Shown here: in pieces, positions 49,115 to 58,924 of the stretch
Layout: the number at the start of each line of letters is the position of its first letter
Position numbering within the stretch: position 1 is the first letter of the stretch
DNA from: Candidatus Rifleibacteriota bacterium
GTDB taxonomy: Bacteria > Muiribacteriota > Ozemobacteria > Ozemobacterales > Ozemobacteraceae
Assembly: GCA_024710355.1 (NCBI GenBank)
Contig: JANJUX010000054.1
Location: 1-64,000, forward strand
Length of the DNA stretch: 64,000 nucleotides
Direction: 5' to 3'
The notes under the pieces: model-generated
Told to the model about the DNA's origin: nothing
Databases searched by the model: none
The model's input: only the letters and a program-made list of their open reading frames with translations
Position numbers and translations under genes: made by a program

Positions 49115-50560
49115 ATGGTTCAGACTGATTTTCTCAAGGCTGTATCGCTTTTTTCAGAACTTTCAGATGAAGAACTTCGCAATGTCAGCAAACAGGCCGA
49201 AGTCGTCAATTTCGTCAGAGACGCATTCATCTGCAAAGAAGGGCAGCAGGCCGATTCGATGTTCATCATCAAATCAGGCATCGTTCAGATTTTCTGCGAT
49301 GATGGCAAGGGCGGCCGCAAGGTTCTCACCCATCTCAAACTTGGCGAATATTTCGGCGAAATGGCGCTTCTGACCGAGGAACCGCGTACTGCCTCAGCCG
49401 TGGCACTTGCCGAAACCGAAGTCATCAGAATCAACAAAGACAGCTTTCACACCCTGCTGAAAACCAGCCCCGGTGTCTCTCTCAGCATTATCAGAACCCT
49501 CTGCAACCGCCTGTCGAAAACCAATATCGGCTCGGCTCAGACCAAGATGCACAACGTTTATGCGATTCTTGGCCCCGACACTTCTTCCGGAAAAAGCCTT
49601 TTTGCCCGCAATCTGGCCATGGCGATGCAGAAAGAACTCGGCTGCGACGTGCTGCTCTATGACCCGAACCTGCGCGACGACAGAGTTGCCCGCAGCCTCG
49701 GCGTCGAAAAACGCTCACGTATCATCGACGAACTGATCGACCGCGAAAAAATCACCGACCTCAAAAAATTCGTTGTCAAAACCGACTGCGGTCTTCTCAC
49801 TCTTCTGCCACAGGAAAACGGCCTCACCGACGTCAGACTCAAGGAATTCCATACCTTCTCTCTGATGCAGACCGTCATGGAGCACTATGAATATGTGGTC
49901 GTCGATTCAAGCTCGATGTTCACCAAAGTCACCAAGGAAATCGTGCAGAACTGCGACAAGATCATCTATCTGATCTCGAGCAAAAACGTCTCGATCACCG
50001 GTCTGATGGATCACTTCGACGAAACCCGCCGTGGCTGGAAAGTCGCACCCGAAAAAATCGTTTTCGGCGTCAACCACATGACCGACGACCCGACTCAGGA
50101 AAGCCTGATAACCGAAAAAGATCACGAAAGAATCAGCTTCGAAATACCGTTCTGTAAAGAACTAAAGGGCAAGCGCGACCCGGAAACACAGCTTCTGGTG
50201 CAGACCGCACCCGATCATCCGCTCAGCAAAGTCTGCCGCAAACAGACTATGAAGGTTCTTTTCGATCAGACCATCGGCCTCTTCATGCCGACTTTCGACG
50301 ATGAACCCGCCAGAGCCGAGCTTGCCAGGCGCTGGGTTGAAAGTGGCGTAACTGAATTTTCACAGACCCTTAAAAACGTCGAAGTTCAGGGCCCGGTCAC
50401 CCGTCACGGCGGTCTGTACCACATTCTGACCGGCCACACCTCAAAGTGGAGTCTCAATGATCAGGTGGTGAAGATTGTCGATTTCTCGAACCGCTTCAAA
50501 AAAGAATTCAACGTCGGCAGCCTGATTCTCTCTCTCAACAACCAGGAAAGCATTATCTGA
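49115..50560 (+). CDS. Cyclic-nucleotide-binding domain fused to MinD/CpaE-like P-loop ATPase plus unknown C-terminal domain
   Basis: cNMP motif GEYFGEMALLTEEPRTASAVALAETEVIRI; then VYAILGPDTSSGKSLFARNLAMAMQKELGCDVLLYDPNLRDDRVARSLGV; YEYVVVDSSSMF. Confidence 0.82.
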   Translation: MVQTDFLKAVSLFSELSDEELRNVSKQAEVVNFVRDAFICKEGQQADSMFIIKSGIVQIFCDDGKGGRKVLTHLKLGEYFGEMALLTEEPRTASAVALAETEVIRINKDSFHTLLKTSPGVSLSIIRTLCNRLSKTNIGSAQTKMHNVYAILGPDTSSGKSLFARNLAMAMQKELGCDVLLYDPNLRDDRVARSLGVEKRSRIIDELIDREKITDLKKFVVKTDCGLLTLLPQENGLTDVRLKEFHTFSLMQTVMEHYEYVVVDSSSMFTKVTKEIVQNCDKIIYLISSKNVSITGLMDHFDETRRGWKVAPEKIVFGVNHMTDDPTQESLITEKDHERISFEIPFCKELKGKRDPETQLLVQTAPDHPLSKVCRKQTMKVLFDQTIGLFMPTFDDEPARAELARRWVESGVTEFSQTLKNVEVQGPVTRHGGLYHILTGHTSKWSLNDQVVKIVDFSNRFKKEFNVGSLILSLNNQESII

Positions 50561-50572
50561 GCCTTTTGTTCG

Positions 50573-50607
50573 AACCGGGCAGTCTGAAGAACTCAGACTG
50601 CCCGGTT
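50573..50607. terminator. Strong bidirectional terminator hairpin
   Basis: aaccgggcagtctga-agaac-tcagactgcccggtt, 15-bp perfect stem followed by T-run, between convergent genes. Confidence 0.85.
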
Positions 50608-50609
50608 TT

Positions 50610-51848
50610 TTATTGCGCCGCTTTAATGCGCTCGACTGCCGGCGGGTGCGTGTAAAGCCAGAATACCCTGAATGGGTGTGGCAGCAGCTCGGACTTGTTA
50701 TCTCGCGACAGCCTTATCTGAGCATTGACATAGGTATCGCGCAAACCGGTCAACTCCAGAGCAGCACGGTCAGCCTGTCTTTCCATAAACTGACTGATCT
50801 GGCTTTCGACCGGCGCAACAAACAGCTGCAGAAACATGACGATGATTATCAGAAAGGGTATATTCGCCGCGCTGTCGATGCCCTTCAGGCCGAACCACGA
50901 CACCGGTTCCAGCCAGCCGTAGATATAAAACCATGCCAGGCAGCAGAACAACACACCCAGCGCCCCGAGCGAGAGTCCCCAGGCAACGTGATTGTGCCTC
51001 CAGTGACCGGCTTCATGTGCAAAAATAAGCGCCGCCTCATCTGGCGTGTGACTTTTGATGAGAGTGTCGTAAAGAACGATGCGTCTGAATGACCCAACCC
51101 CGGTAAAATAAGCATTCGTATGGCTCGAATAGCGGCTTTCGTCGATGACATAGATTTCCTTAACCGACATACCGGCTTTTTCGGCCATTTTAAGCAATCC
51201 CTCGCGGAATTCTCCCTGTTCAAGCGGTTGCTGATTGTAAAACAGCGGTGTAATGACGAGAGGCACGAAAAAAGTTACCACCAGAGCGAAGCCGCCCATG
51301 ACCACTGGCACGACAAATGGCCATCGCCCCGGAAACCACCTGATAACTGCAAGAAACAGCATAAATACGATCGTCTCGAACAGAACGCTCAGGCCGACTG
51401 CCTTGGCATGTTTCAGCAGCCAGCCGGCGAAATCTATGCGCGCGAACCCTGCGGCCGTTTCCCTGAAATGGCCGAAGTAGATGGCTGATGGCAATGACAA
51501 CAGCTGAATAATAAGGAGAAACGCGAGAATGAACAACAGATCACCGCGGAAAGTGCCCGCTCCTGCGAGCGCATTAGCTCTTTGCCAGAGATCGGAAAAA
51601 ACACCGAAGCGCAAAAGAGCCACCAGCACCGAGGCATACAAAATGCCATACACCGTTTTGAACCAGAAGCCGCGCAGTGCATATTCGCGACCGGCAGAAA
51701 TATCTGCCTGACTGAAAAACCTAAGGACTTCGCCAGTTGCCGCCGGATCAGTGTCACCGGTGTATTGTGCCCAGAGAAGCAGGCTTCTTAGAATCAGCCA
51801 GCCAGCGAAGAGAAGCCAGAAACAACGTTCTATTTTTTCAGGATTCAT
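50610..51848 (-). CDS. M48 family zinc metallopeptidase (Ste24/CAAX-protease-like)
   Basis: Multiple TMs; LIFAHEAGHWRHNHVAWG (HExxH); SQFMERQADRAALELTG. Confidence 0.92.
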   Translation of the reverse strand: MNPEKIERCFWLLFAGWLILRSLLLWAQYTGDTDPAATGEVLRFFSQADISAGREYALRGFWFKTVYGILYASVLVALLRFGVFSDLWQRANALAGAGTFRGDLLFILAFLLIIQLLSLPSAIYFGHFRETAAGFARIDFAGWLLKHAKAVGLSVLFETIVFMLFLAVIRWFPGRWPFVVPVVMGGFALVVTFFVPLVITPLFYNQQPLEQGEFREGLLKMAEKAGMSVKEIYVIDESRYSSHTNAYFTGVGSFRRIVLYDTLIKSHTPDEAALIFAHEAGHWRHNHVAWGLSLGALGVLFCCLAWFYIYGWLEPVSWFGLKGIDSAANIPFLIIIVMFLQLFVAPVESQISQFMERQADRAALELTGLRDTYVNAQIRLSRDNKSELLPHPFRVFWLYTHPPAVERIKAAQ

Positions 51849-51949
51849 CTGTTCAATCTATTTTTTATCTGTCGCATAGTCAAGAAATTGAAAAATTTGA
51901 CTTGCAGAAGTCATCTGCAGACGTTAAATTCAGCAACGTTGAGCATATT

Positions 51950-52180
51950 ATGGTTACCTCTAACAAAGCTGTGTCAAAATCTTCGACAACTGGTGGCAAA
52001 AATGCGGCGGGCCGCATCAACTGCCGTGAATGCCAGTATTTTTTCGTGACCTGGCAGGTTTCGGCCCCGTATGGCTGCAAAGCGCACGGATTCAAGTCGG
52101 CCCAGCTCCCCTCGATGGTGGTATTTTCAAGCTCCGGCCAGCATTGTCTGCTGTTTCGTCAGCGTGTGCACCAGGCTTAA
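51950..52180 (+). CDS. Small four-cysteine protein, probably metal-binding
   Basis: INCRECQYFFVTWQVSAPYGCKAHGFKSAQLPSMVVFSSSGQHCLLFRQR; four Cys with conserved-looking context. ATG 51950 fits better than the longer ORF start. Confidence 0.6.
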   Translation: MVTSNKAVSKSSTTGGKNAAGRINCRECQYFFVTWQVSAPYGCKAHGFKSAQLPSMVVFSSSGQHCLLFRQRVHQA

Positions 52181-52363
52181 ATAAATTGCATGCCCTCGCT
52201 TTTTATGCTATCCTGACTGCCGGTTTTTGCAAAGAACCTTCATTCCAGAAGAATTGCATTGTCTGATTTTTTCTCTAAGGTCCCGCCGGATAACGACCGA
52301 TAGTTATTGAGAAAAAGTTCCTGCAACAGTCAGGCAAATGCAAGGAGGCGCAGAAAAAAGCAG

Positions 52364-53779
52364 ATGACACGTCGAAACAGGATACACTTTATTGGCATCG
52401 GCGGCGTTGGAATGAGTGGTCTGGCCAGTATTTTCCTCAAAAAGGGTTATAAAATCTCGGGCTCAGATCTCAACAGTAACGACAGAACTGAAGATCTCAA
52501 AGCCCAGGGCGCCAAGATTTATGCGGGTCACAACGCCCGCAATATTCCCTCTGATGTGGGCCGGGTCGTAGTTTCTACAGCTATCACCAGCGACAATCCA
52601 GAACTGGTCGCAGCACACCGCCGCGGTCTGCCGACCGTTCACCGCTCAGACCTCCTGGCAGAGCTTTTCCTCGACTCGAACTGCGGCATCGCCGTAGCTG
52701 GCTGCCATGGCAAAACCACTGTCAGCTCGATGATCGCAACCGTGCTCAAAGTTGCCGGCAAAGACCCCACCTGTGTTATCGGCGGTCATGTCGCAGCTCT
52801 CAATGGCAATTCATCAGCGGGAAACATCAATCTGATGGTCGCTGAAGCCGATGAAAGCGATGCAACCTTTCTTAAATATTTCCCGCAGTATGGCGTTATC
52901 ACCAATATCGATAACGATCACATGGATCATTACTCAAGTCTCGAAGCCATTATCAAAGCCTTCGAACTGTTTGCCAGCCATATTTCGCAGGAAGGGGCCC
53001 TTTTTCTCTGTGCCGACGACCCCATCACCCGCAATCTCAATGTTCCTGAAAAATTGCGCACCATCACCTACGGCATCAACACAGCCTCGGACCTGATGGC
53101 CGAAAATATCAGCCTGCACCCGTTCGGGTCAAGCTTCGATCTTCTGGTTGGCGGGCAGAACTATGGCCGCTTCCATCTCGAAGTTCCCGGCCGCCACAAC
53201 GTTCTTAACGCTCTGCCGGTAATAGGCTTCTGTCTCGAAGTCGGCCTTGCCCTCGAAGCCATTCAGACCGGTTTCGCCGTTTTCCACGGCGCCGGCAGAC
53301 GCTTCGAAATCAAAGGCCAGGTCGAAGGCGTCACCGTCATCGACGATTACGGTCACCACCCCAACGAAATCAAAGCCACTCTTGAAGCCGCCACCAGCCT
53401 TGGTGCCCGCCGCGTCGTCGTCGTTTTTCAGCCGCACCGGTATTCAAGAACCCTGTTCCTGTCTCAGGAATTCGGCCGCTGCTTCGATAACTGCGACAAA
53501 CTTTTCATCACCGACATTTACGCAGCATCTGAAAAGCCTATTCCCGGGGTTACCAGCAAGGTAATTCTTGACCACATGCCGGTTGCACATCGCCGCAAGG
53601 TTAAAATGGTAAAAAACGTCGACGACGTAAAATACCACCTCCTCAACTATGTTGAGCCAGGCGATGTAGTGTTCACCATCGGCGCAGGAAGCATCACCAG
53701 AATCGGGCCCGAAATTCTTGAAAGTATGAAAGCCCGCAGTCTGACCTATTCAAGCCTTCCTGTAAGCGCAGCTGTCTAA
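52364..53779 (+). CDS. murC: UDP-N-acetylmuramate--L-alanine ligase
   Basis: IHFIGIGGVGMSGLASIFLKKGYKISGSDL; VAGCHGKTTVSSMIATVL; EADESDATFLKYFPQYGVITNIDNDHMDHY; VIDDYGHHPNEIKATL. Confidence 0.95.
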   Translation: MTRRNRIHFIGIGGVGMSGLASIFLKKGYKISGSDLNSNDRTEDLKAQGAKIYAGHNARNIPSDVGRVVVSTAITSDNPELVAAHRRGLPTVHRSDLLAELFLDSNCGIAVAGCHGKTTVSSMIATVLKVAGKDPTCVIGGHVAALNGNSSAGNINLMVAEADESDATFLKYFPQYGVITNIDNDHMDHYSSLEAIIKAFELFASHISQEGALFLCADDPITRNLNVPEKLRTITYGINTASDLMAENISLHPFGSSFDLLVGGQNYGRFHLEVPGRHNVLNALPVIGFCLEVGLALEAIQTGFAVFHGAGRRFEIKGQVEGVTVIDDYGHHPNEIKATLEAATSLGARRVVVVFQPHRYSRTLFLSQEFGRCFDNCDKLFITDIYAASEKPIPGVTSKVILDHMPVAHRRKVKMVKNVDDVKYHLLNYVEPGDVVFTIGAGSITRIGPEILESMKARSLTYSSLPVSAAV

Positions 53780-53797
53780 CAAATGTGGAGCCCCGAT

Positions 53798-53911
53798 ATG
53801 ACAATCCTTACCGTATTTTTTCTCTTCAGCGTTGCCGTCGTCCTCTCCCGCGCATCCGTAAGCGTCGGGTTCAAGATTCTCGACCTTATCAAAGCCAGAT
53901 ACGGTTCCTGA
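53798..53911 (+). CDS. Putative 37-aa single-TM peptide
   Basis: Manual translation MTILTVFFLFSVAVVLSRASVSVGFKILDLIKARYGS*, just after murC and before the terminator. Confidence 0.3.
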   Translation: MTILTVFFLFSVAVVLSRASVSVGFKILDLIKARYGS

Positions 53912-53929
53912 GCTAACCTGCAGAAATAA

Positions 53930-53963
53930 CACAGGCGCTGTTCCAATCGGAACAGCGCCTGTG
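53930..53963. terminator. Bidirectional terminator hairpin
   Basis: cacaggcgctgttcc-aatc-ggaacagcgcctgtg, 15-bp perfect stem then cttttac, between convergent genes. Confidence 0.8.
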
Positions 53964-53982
53964 CTTTTACATCTTTTTCAGG

Positions 53983-56529
53983 TCAGGGCGTTGTCACCAC
54001 AATCGCATACGAACCACTCGCCATAATCAGCTCAGAAGAAACGGTTTTAACCAGCTCCGGCGTCGTCGAGGCAAGAATCTGCGGGTAGCGCCGATAGAAA
54101 TCGAACCCCTTGCCCAGCAGCTCATCAGAAGCGGTATTATCGGCCAGCGACAGGTTATCGGCCAGCGACAGCGAATACTGACCTACCAGAAATTTTTTCG
54201 CCCGCTCAAATTCATCGGGGGTAAAACCATTCTGCTTGAACAGCTCGATTTCTTTTTTCAAGCCTTCAGTTGCCTGAGAAGCGAGCGGCGGCGCAGTTAT
54301 CGCTGTGGCGAGAAAATAGCCGGTGTTGACCATGCCAGCATTGTAAGCCCAGCTCGAAAAGGCGACCGAATCGCGGTCTCTCAGGCTGGCAATCAGCTTT
54401 GAAGAAGGCCCGCTTGAAAGAATGGTCTGCGCAATTTCCATTGCGACACTTTTTTCATCAGATGCAGGCAGAGTACGATTGGCGATCACAACCTGCCCCT
54501 GCTCGACATTTTTTTTGAGATTCAGTATCAGCGGCTCCTTGATCTCCTTCAGATCCGTTTTTTTCATTTCCCGGGGGGCATTTGAAGAAAACCGGCCAAA
54601 AGCAGAAAGCAGCGCTTCTTTCATTTCCCTGGCATAAAAATCGCCGACAATGGCGATTACAACATTACCACCAACGTAGTGTCGTGAATGAAATTCCGTT
54701 AAATCCTGACGCCTGATTTTTTTAACATCGTCTATTGTGCCGATGTTCGAATAACCGATCGGAGTGTCGGGGAAAATGCCCATCAAAGCCTGCTGCGAAG
54801 TGAATTTATAGATATCCTGTTCTTCGAGCTCCAGCGATTCTTCAACCTGCGCCTTGAGCTTATCAAGCTCTGAAGATTGAAAATCAGGGTCGACGAGAAT
54901 ATCCACAAACAGGTCGAGAGATTTTGGAAAATTCTCGGCAAGAGTCTGCAGATTGAAAGAAACAAAGCTTTTGCTGGTCTGTGAGGAATATTTCGTGCCC
55001 ATGGCAGCGAAAGCTCCGGCAATCTCGCTGCCCGAAAAACGTCGGCTGCCGCGCACAAGCATTTCGGCTGTAAGGTTCGCCAGGCCGGCCTGCTTTTTCT
55101 CTTCGCGCAGGCCACCGGCCGCAATTTTTGCCACTACCGCCACCACCGGGGCACTGTGATTTTCTTTTAAAATCAGGCGCACGCCGTTATCGAGAGTGAT
55201 CATTTCGGGCGGTGCATCGTCACCGGCGCTCCTGGGTTCGAGCCTGGCGATGGTGAGACCGTTATCGTTGAGATATTCGGTTGCAACCCTTCTGATATCT
55301 TCGAGGTTTACCTGCCTGATATTGTCAGCAAAGGTCTCGGCATCACCGATGTCAGAAAGCATCGCAAAATGCCCAAGATTGGCAGCCTGATTTTCTGCAG
55401 TTTCACGGCCAAAAATATCGTCGGCAATAATCTGCTGCTTTGCCGCTTCGATTTCTTCCTGGCTGATTTCGCCATCGATGAGCCTGGCAACGATCTTTCT
55501 CGCCACCTCGACGAACTGCCTTGCCTTGCCTGGCGTCGTCACCCCGCCAACCTGAAACAGCATCGGAAACTGGCTTGAATAATAACCGGCACCGGCAGAA
55601 ACCGCAACCTGCCGTTCTTCTACCATTTCCTTCCAGAGCCAGCTTGCGGTACCGCCACCAATCATGCGGGCAACAACATAGAGGGCGTATTTATCAACGC
55701 TCTCAACCCCCGGAACCCGCCAGCCGAGGCGGATAAAAGCGTTCTGCACATCGCCCTGCTCGACTTTAATGCGCATCCCCTTCTGCGGCGGTTCCTGGGG
55801 TATAGAAACCGTCGGCGCAGCAGTTTTTGCAACGGTGCCGGCATATTTTTTAATAATTTCGGCAGCCAGCATGGGGTCGACATCTCCGGTTACAATCAGC
55901 CAGCAGTTGGCAGGCACATAATATTTTTTATAGAATTCAACAATTTTTTCACGGGTAACCTGTTCAAGAACCTCCCGGTAGCCTATCACCGGGTGTTTGT
56001 ATGGGTGCACCTTGAAGGCTTCTTCCATCATCAGCTGAGTGATATAACTGTTGGGGTTCTTCGTTGCAGCGTTGATCTCTTCGATGACCGCCTTCGCTTC
56101 CTGACCCAGATCTTTGGCATCGAGAGCAGAATTAAAAACCGTTTCGGTAAGCAGCTCCACCAGCCTCTCGAAATAAAGCGAAGCTCCGGTAATGGCCACA
56201 CTTGTGTAATCGTTGGCGGTAAAGGAGGCGTGTTTCGCCCCGGTCGCCCTGATTTCGTTTTCGAGGGCGGCAAACGGAAACCGCATTGAACCGCGAAACA
56301 GCATACGTTCAAGCAGATGGGCGTAGCCCTCCTGCCCGGCACCTTCATTTACTGATCCGGCTTTCACCCAGAGATTCAGAGAAACCACCGGGTTTGCCCG
56401 CATCGGCCTGATATAGATATTCAAACCGTTTTCAAGGGTAAAGAGGCTGCCTGTTTCTGTCTGGCCCGGCAAAACCAGGCTCTGAGTTATAAAAATAATC
56501 AGCAGCAGCGCCTTAACAAAAGTTTTCAT
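53983..56529 (-). CDS. Tandem M16-family protein, secreted, zinc motif degenerate in both halves
   Basis: Signal peptide; first M16 domain YAHLLERMLFRGSMRF (HxxER instead of HxxEH), second LANLTAEMLVRGSRRFSG. Confidence 0.88.
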   Translation of the reverse strand: MKTFVKALLLIIFITQSLVLPGQTETGSLFTLENGLNIYIRPMRANPVVSLNLWVKAGSVNEGAGQEGYAHLLERMLFRGSMRFPFAALENEIRATGAKHASFTANDYTSVAITGASLYFERLVELLTETVFNSALDAKDLGQEAKAVIEEINAATKNPNSYITQLMMEEAFKVHPYKHPVIGYREVLEQVTREKIVEFYKKYYVPANCWLIVTGDVDPMLAAEIIKKYAGTVAKTAAPTVSIPQEPPQKGMRIKVEQGDVQNAFIRLGWRVPGVESVDKYALYVVARMIGGGTASWLWKEMVEERQVAVSAGAGYYSSQFPMLFQVGGVTTPGKARQFVEVARKIVARLIDGEISQEEIEAAKQQIIADDIFGRETAENQAANLGHFAMLSDIGDAETFADNIRQVNLEDIRRVATEYLNDNGLTIARLEPRSAGDDAPPEMITLDNGVRLILKENHSAPVVAVVAKIAAGGLREEKKQAGLANLTAEMLVRGSRRFSGSEIAGAFAAMGTKYSSQTSKSFVSFNLQTLAENFPKSLDLFVDILVDPDFQSSELDKLKAQVEESLELEEQDIYKFTSQQALMGIFPDTPIGYSNIGTIDDVKKIRRQDLTEFHSRHYVGGNVVIAIVGDFYAREMKEALLSAFGRFSSNAPREMKKTDLKEIKEPLILNLKKNVEQGQVVIANRTLPASDEKSVAMEIAQTILSSGPSSKLIASLRDRDSVAFSSWAYNAGMVNTGYFLATAITAPPLASQATEGLKKEIELFKQNGFTPDEFERAKKFLVGQYSLSLADNLSLADNTASDELLGKGFDFYRRYPQILASTTPELVKTVSSELIMASGSYAIVVTTP

Positions 56530-56685
56530 TTTTCACTCTCCTTTTAATTTGCCACATTCTACCACCTGCGGCAGTTTAAGCAAACTTTCACGTAGCCAGG
56601 CAAAAAACCGTTGGCCGCTTGAGCTAATCAAGAACGCTGTTGTTGCCGATAATCTTGTCAAAACAATAAAACGGAGCGCAAACAG

Positions 56686-57927
56686 ATGTTCAAATCGAAT
56701 TCGTTTTTCTACTCGGGCATGCTTGTGGCAGTTCTTTTTCTCGCCCTTTTTGCCGGTAACAGCCTGTTTCAGGCTGTCTTTGCCAGCAGCGGCAACCTTC
56801 CGCGCGAACTGCGCCTCGGCATGGAAATCGGCCTGATCAACCAGGAGCATCTTAAATCCGGGCGCTTGAACCGCAGCATCAATTACCAGCAGTTTGCCGA
56901 AAAAATCGCAACAGCCCTCGACCTGCTCGGCTACGAAAATGCCGACGTAAAAAACCTTGTCAGCAGAGGCATTCTTGCCGGCAAAAGGTCCAAAAGCTCC
57001 ATCACAAGGAAAGAAGCCATCGAAACTCTGGCAAGAGCCTGCGCCGCTCTCAAAGCCGCCAGCCTGATCAGTTACGAAGCTTCTGAGCCGGCCAGCTACA
57101 AAGATTATCGGATAGCCGAAAAATACCGCAGCGACATATCATACCTGCAGAAGAAGTTTGTCGTGCGCGGCTTTCCTGATGGCAGCCTCGGAGCCGGCCG
57201 CAGCCTCACCCTCAAAGACGCCGTATTTTTCATCTACAGATTTTACGAAGCGGTAGCCGCAGACCTTATGGGCAGCCGTGAAAATCAGGGAATCAGCTTT
57301 GTCGACATTCCGCTGAGTCACCCGATCATGGCAGTTATCAAGAACCTCACAGTATCGGGCGCCTTCGACAAAATCATTCTGCGCCCCAGCTTCGACGGCG
57401 ACTCATTCATAACCGTCGCCGACCTCAATGAAATCATCAATGGCCTTTTTGCCAGAGCTGGCAAAGAAACCGATCAGGTGCGCGTGCGCACCATTCTCGC
57501 CGGCCAGGGCTCAACTTTTGCCAGACGTGGCCAGCTCGCACTCACTCTCGAATACATTCTTGACACATTTGCAAAGGATAAGTTGAATGCGCAGAAAATC
57601 GAATACGCCGATGTGACTTTTGAGAATCCTGAATACGAAGCGCTGGTTAAACTGGCTGGTTGTGGGCTCAAGCTTGGCTATGGCGACGGCAGATTTGCCA
57701 CAGAAGACGATGTAACCTGGTTTGAAGCAACCAGCCTGCTGAATGAAGTAATCAAGTTCTGTGCCATCGTAGAAGAACCAGCAGCCACAAAAGACCGGCT
57801 GGCAGTAAAAGACGACATCGAGAATCTGAAAACTCTGCTGAAAGCCAAAAGAGAAAAGATCCGCAAAATTCTCAAGGTTGAAGAAGCTGCCGTTCAGAAC
57901 CAGACTGAACCAGAAACCAGCAATTAA
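56686..57927 (+). CDS. Secreted SLH-like domain protein
   Basis: Signal-like N-terminus; SLH-like segments (YLQKKFVVRGFPDGSLGAGRSLTLKDAVFFIYRF; LVKLAGCGLKLGYGDGRFATEDDVTWFEATSLL). Confidence 0.7.
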   Translation: MFKSNSFFYSGMLVAVLFLALFAGNSLFQAVFASSGNLPRELRLGMEIGLINQEHLKSGRLNRSINYQQFAEKIATALDLLGYENADVKNLVSRGILAGKRSKSSITRKEAIETLARACAALKAASLISYEASEPASYKDYRIAEKYRSDISYLQKKFVVRGFPDGSLGAGRSLTLKDAVFFIYRFYEAVAADLMGSRENQGISFVDIPLSHPIMAVIKNLTVSGAFDKIILRPSFDGDSFITVADLNEIINGLFARAGKETDQVRVRTILAGQGSTFARRGQLALTLEYILDTFAKDKLNAQKIEYADVTFENPEYEALVKLAGCGLKLGYGDGRFATEDDVTWFEATSLLNEVIKFCAIVEEPAATKDRLAVKDDIENLKTLLKAKREKIRKILKVEEAAVQNQTEPETSN

Positions 57928-58490
57928 ATCTGGCTGAATATCAGCCTTTCATTCGTCATACAGCTGATTATCAGCTCTTTGTGGCACGAGATCGAAATGG
58001 TCTCTGCCACATATTTTGCTTCTGATGGGCTTACGGATGCGAAAAGCTTTTCTACCGAAAAGCCGCTGCAATGCCTGATATAGGCTTTAACCAGCCAGAG
58101 ACTGGCGTGTTTGGCACAAATACACTCAGAATCCCTGGTAAGCTCAATATTCATGACCTCATCAAAATGAAACGCGGTCAGCCTCACCCCGAGGATACTC
58201 GACTCTTCGAGTTCAATTTTTTTCTGCATGCGGTCGAGAGATACCGACTTTCGATACGTCATCAGAATCAATCCGGCCAGGAGAAAGGCGGCAGAAACGA
58301 AAAGACAGAAAAGACAGAAGGTGAACAGGGTGAAAAACAGTCTGCCGGCAAGCAGCAGGTAAATAATTCCTGCACCGGCCAGCATGAAAAGAATTCCGAG
58401 TACCGAACAGGCACGGGAAGTCCTGAAGGTAACGATGTCCTGATCTATTCCCTGGACACTCATCACCTTGAAACTGCTCAACAATCCCAT
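57924..58490 (-). CDS. Two-TM hypothetical protein with PH-like C-terminal region
   Basis: MGLLSSFKVMSVQGIDQDIVTFRTSRACSVLGILFMLAGAGIIYLLLAGRLFFTLFTFCLFCLF... ; beta-rich tail. Internal ATG 58490 preferred over the upstream 5' extension. Confidence 0.5.
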   Translation of the reverse strand: MGLLSSFKVMSVQGIDQDIVTFRTSRACSVLGILFMLAGAGIIYLLLAGRLFFTLFTFCLFCLFVSAAFLLAGLILMTYRKSVSLDRMQKKIELEESSILGVRLTAFHFDEVMNIELTRDSECICAKHASLWLVKAYIRHCSGFSVEKLFASVSPSEAKYVAETISISCHKELIISCMTNERLIFSQI

Positions 58491-58872
58491 CTCTTGAATT
58501 CCCCGGATGACAAAATTTGCTTTCAGTTCTTGGAGATGTTGCCGATAATAGCAAAGTAAGCGGTCATGGTCAACGAATTTTATTGCGCAAAATGGCGTAC
58601 ACTGCGGACTTCGGGGCCAAACCATGCAAGCGCCGAAAAAAAAATCTGCTGTACACGGGTTTGCCCATCGTTCGAGGTTCAAGAGCCGTTTTTTTTCAAT
58701 TTTCTTTTCAAATCTCAGCACTGATGGGCGCAAGCCAACCCGTTGTACCACCCACAAAAACACCCGGCAACTCAAACCACGACCCAGCGACCATCTCACC
58801 CCTGTACACAGAGCCGGGAAAAGCCCCACAGAATTCAACTACGACCCCGACCAGCATGTTTTCTATATCAAA

Positions 58873-58899
58873 AAGCCCCCGGCTTATTGCCGGGGGCTT
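58873..58899 (-). terminator. Rho-independent terminator for the Tad operon
   Basis: aagcccccgg cttattg ccgggggctt; minus-strand reading ends in a T5 run, 26 bp after the TadBC stop. Confidence 0.8.
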
Positions 58900-58924
58900 A
58901 AACGAAAAGCTGGTCAATGCAGCG

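Noticed and set aside
58553-58838. 5' extension of the 57924-58838 minus-strand ORF
   Set aside because: The extension reads through likely intergenic sequence; the internal ATG at 58490 gives a more credible protein start.
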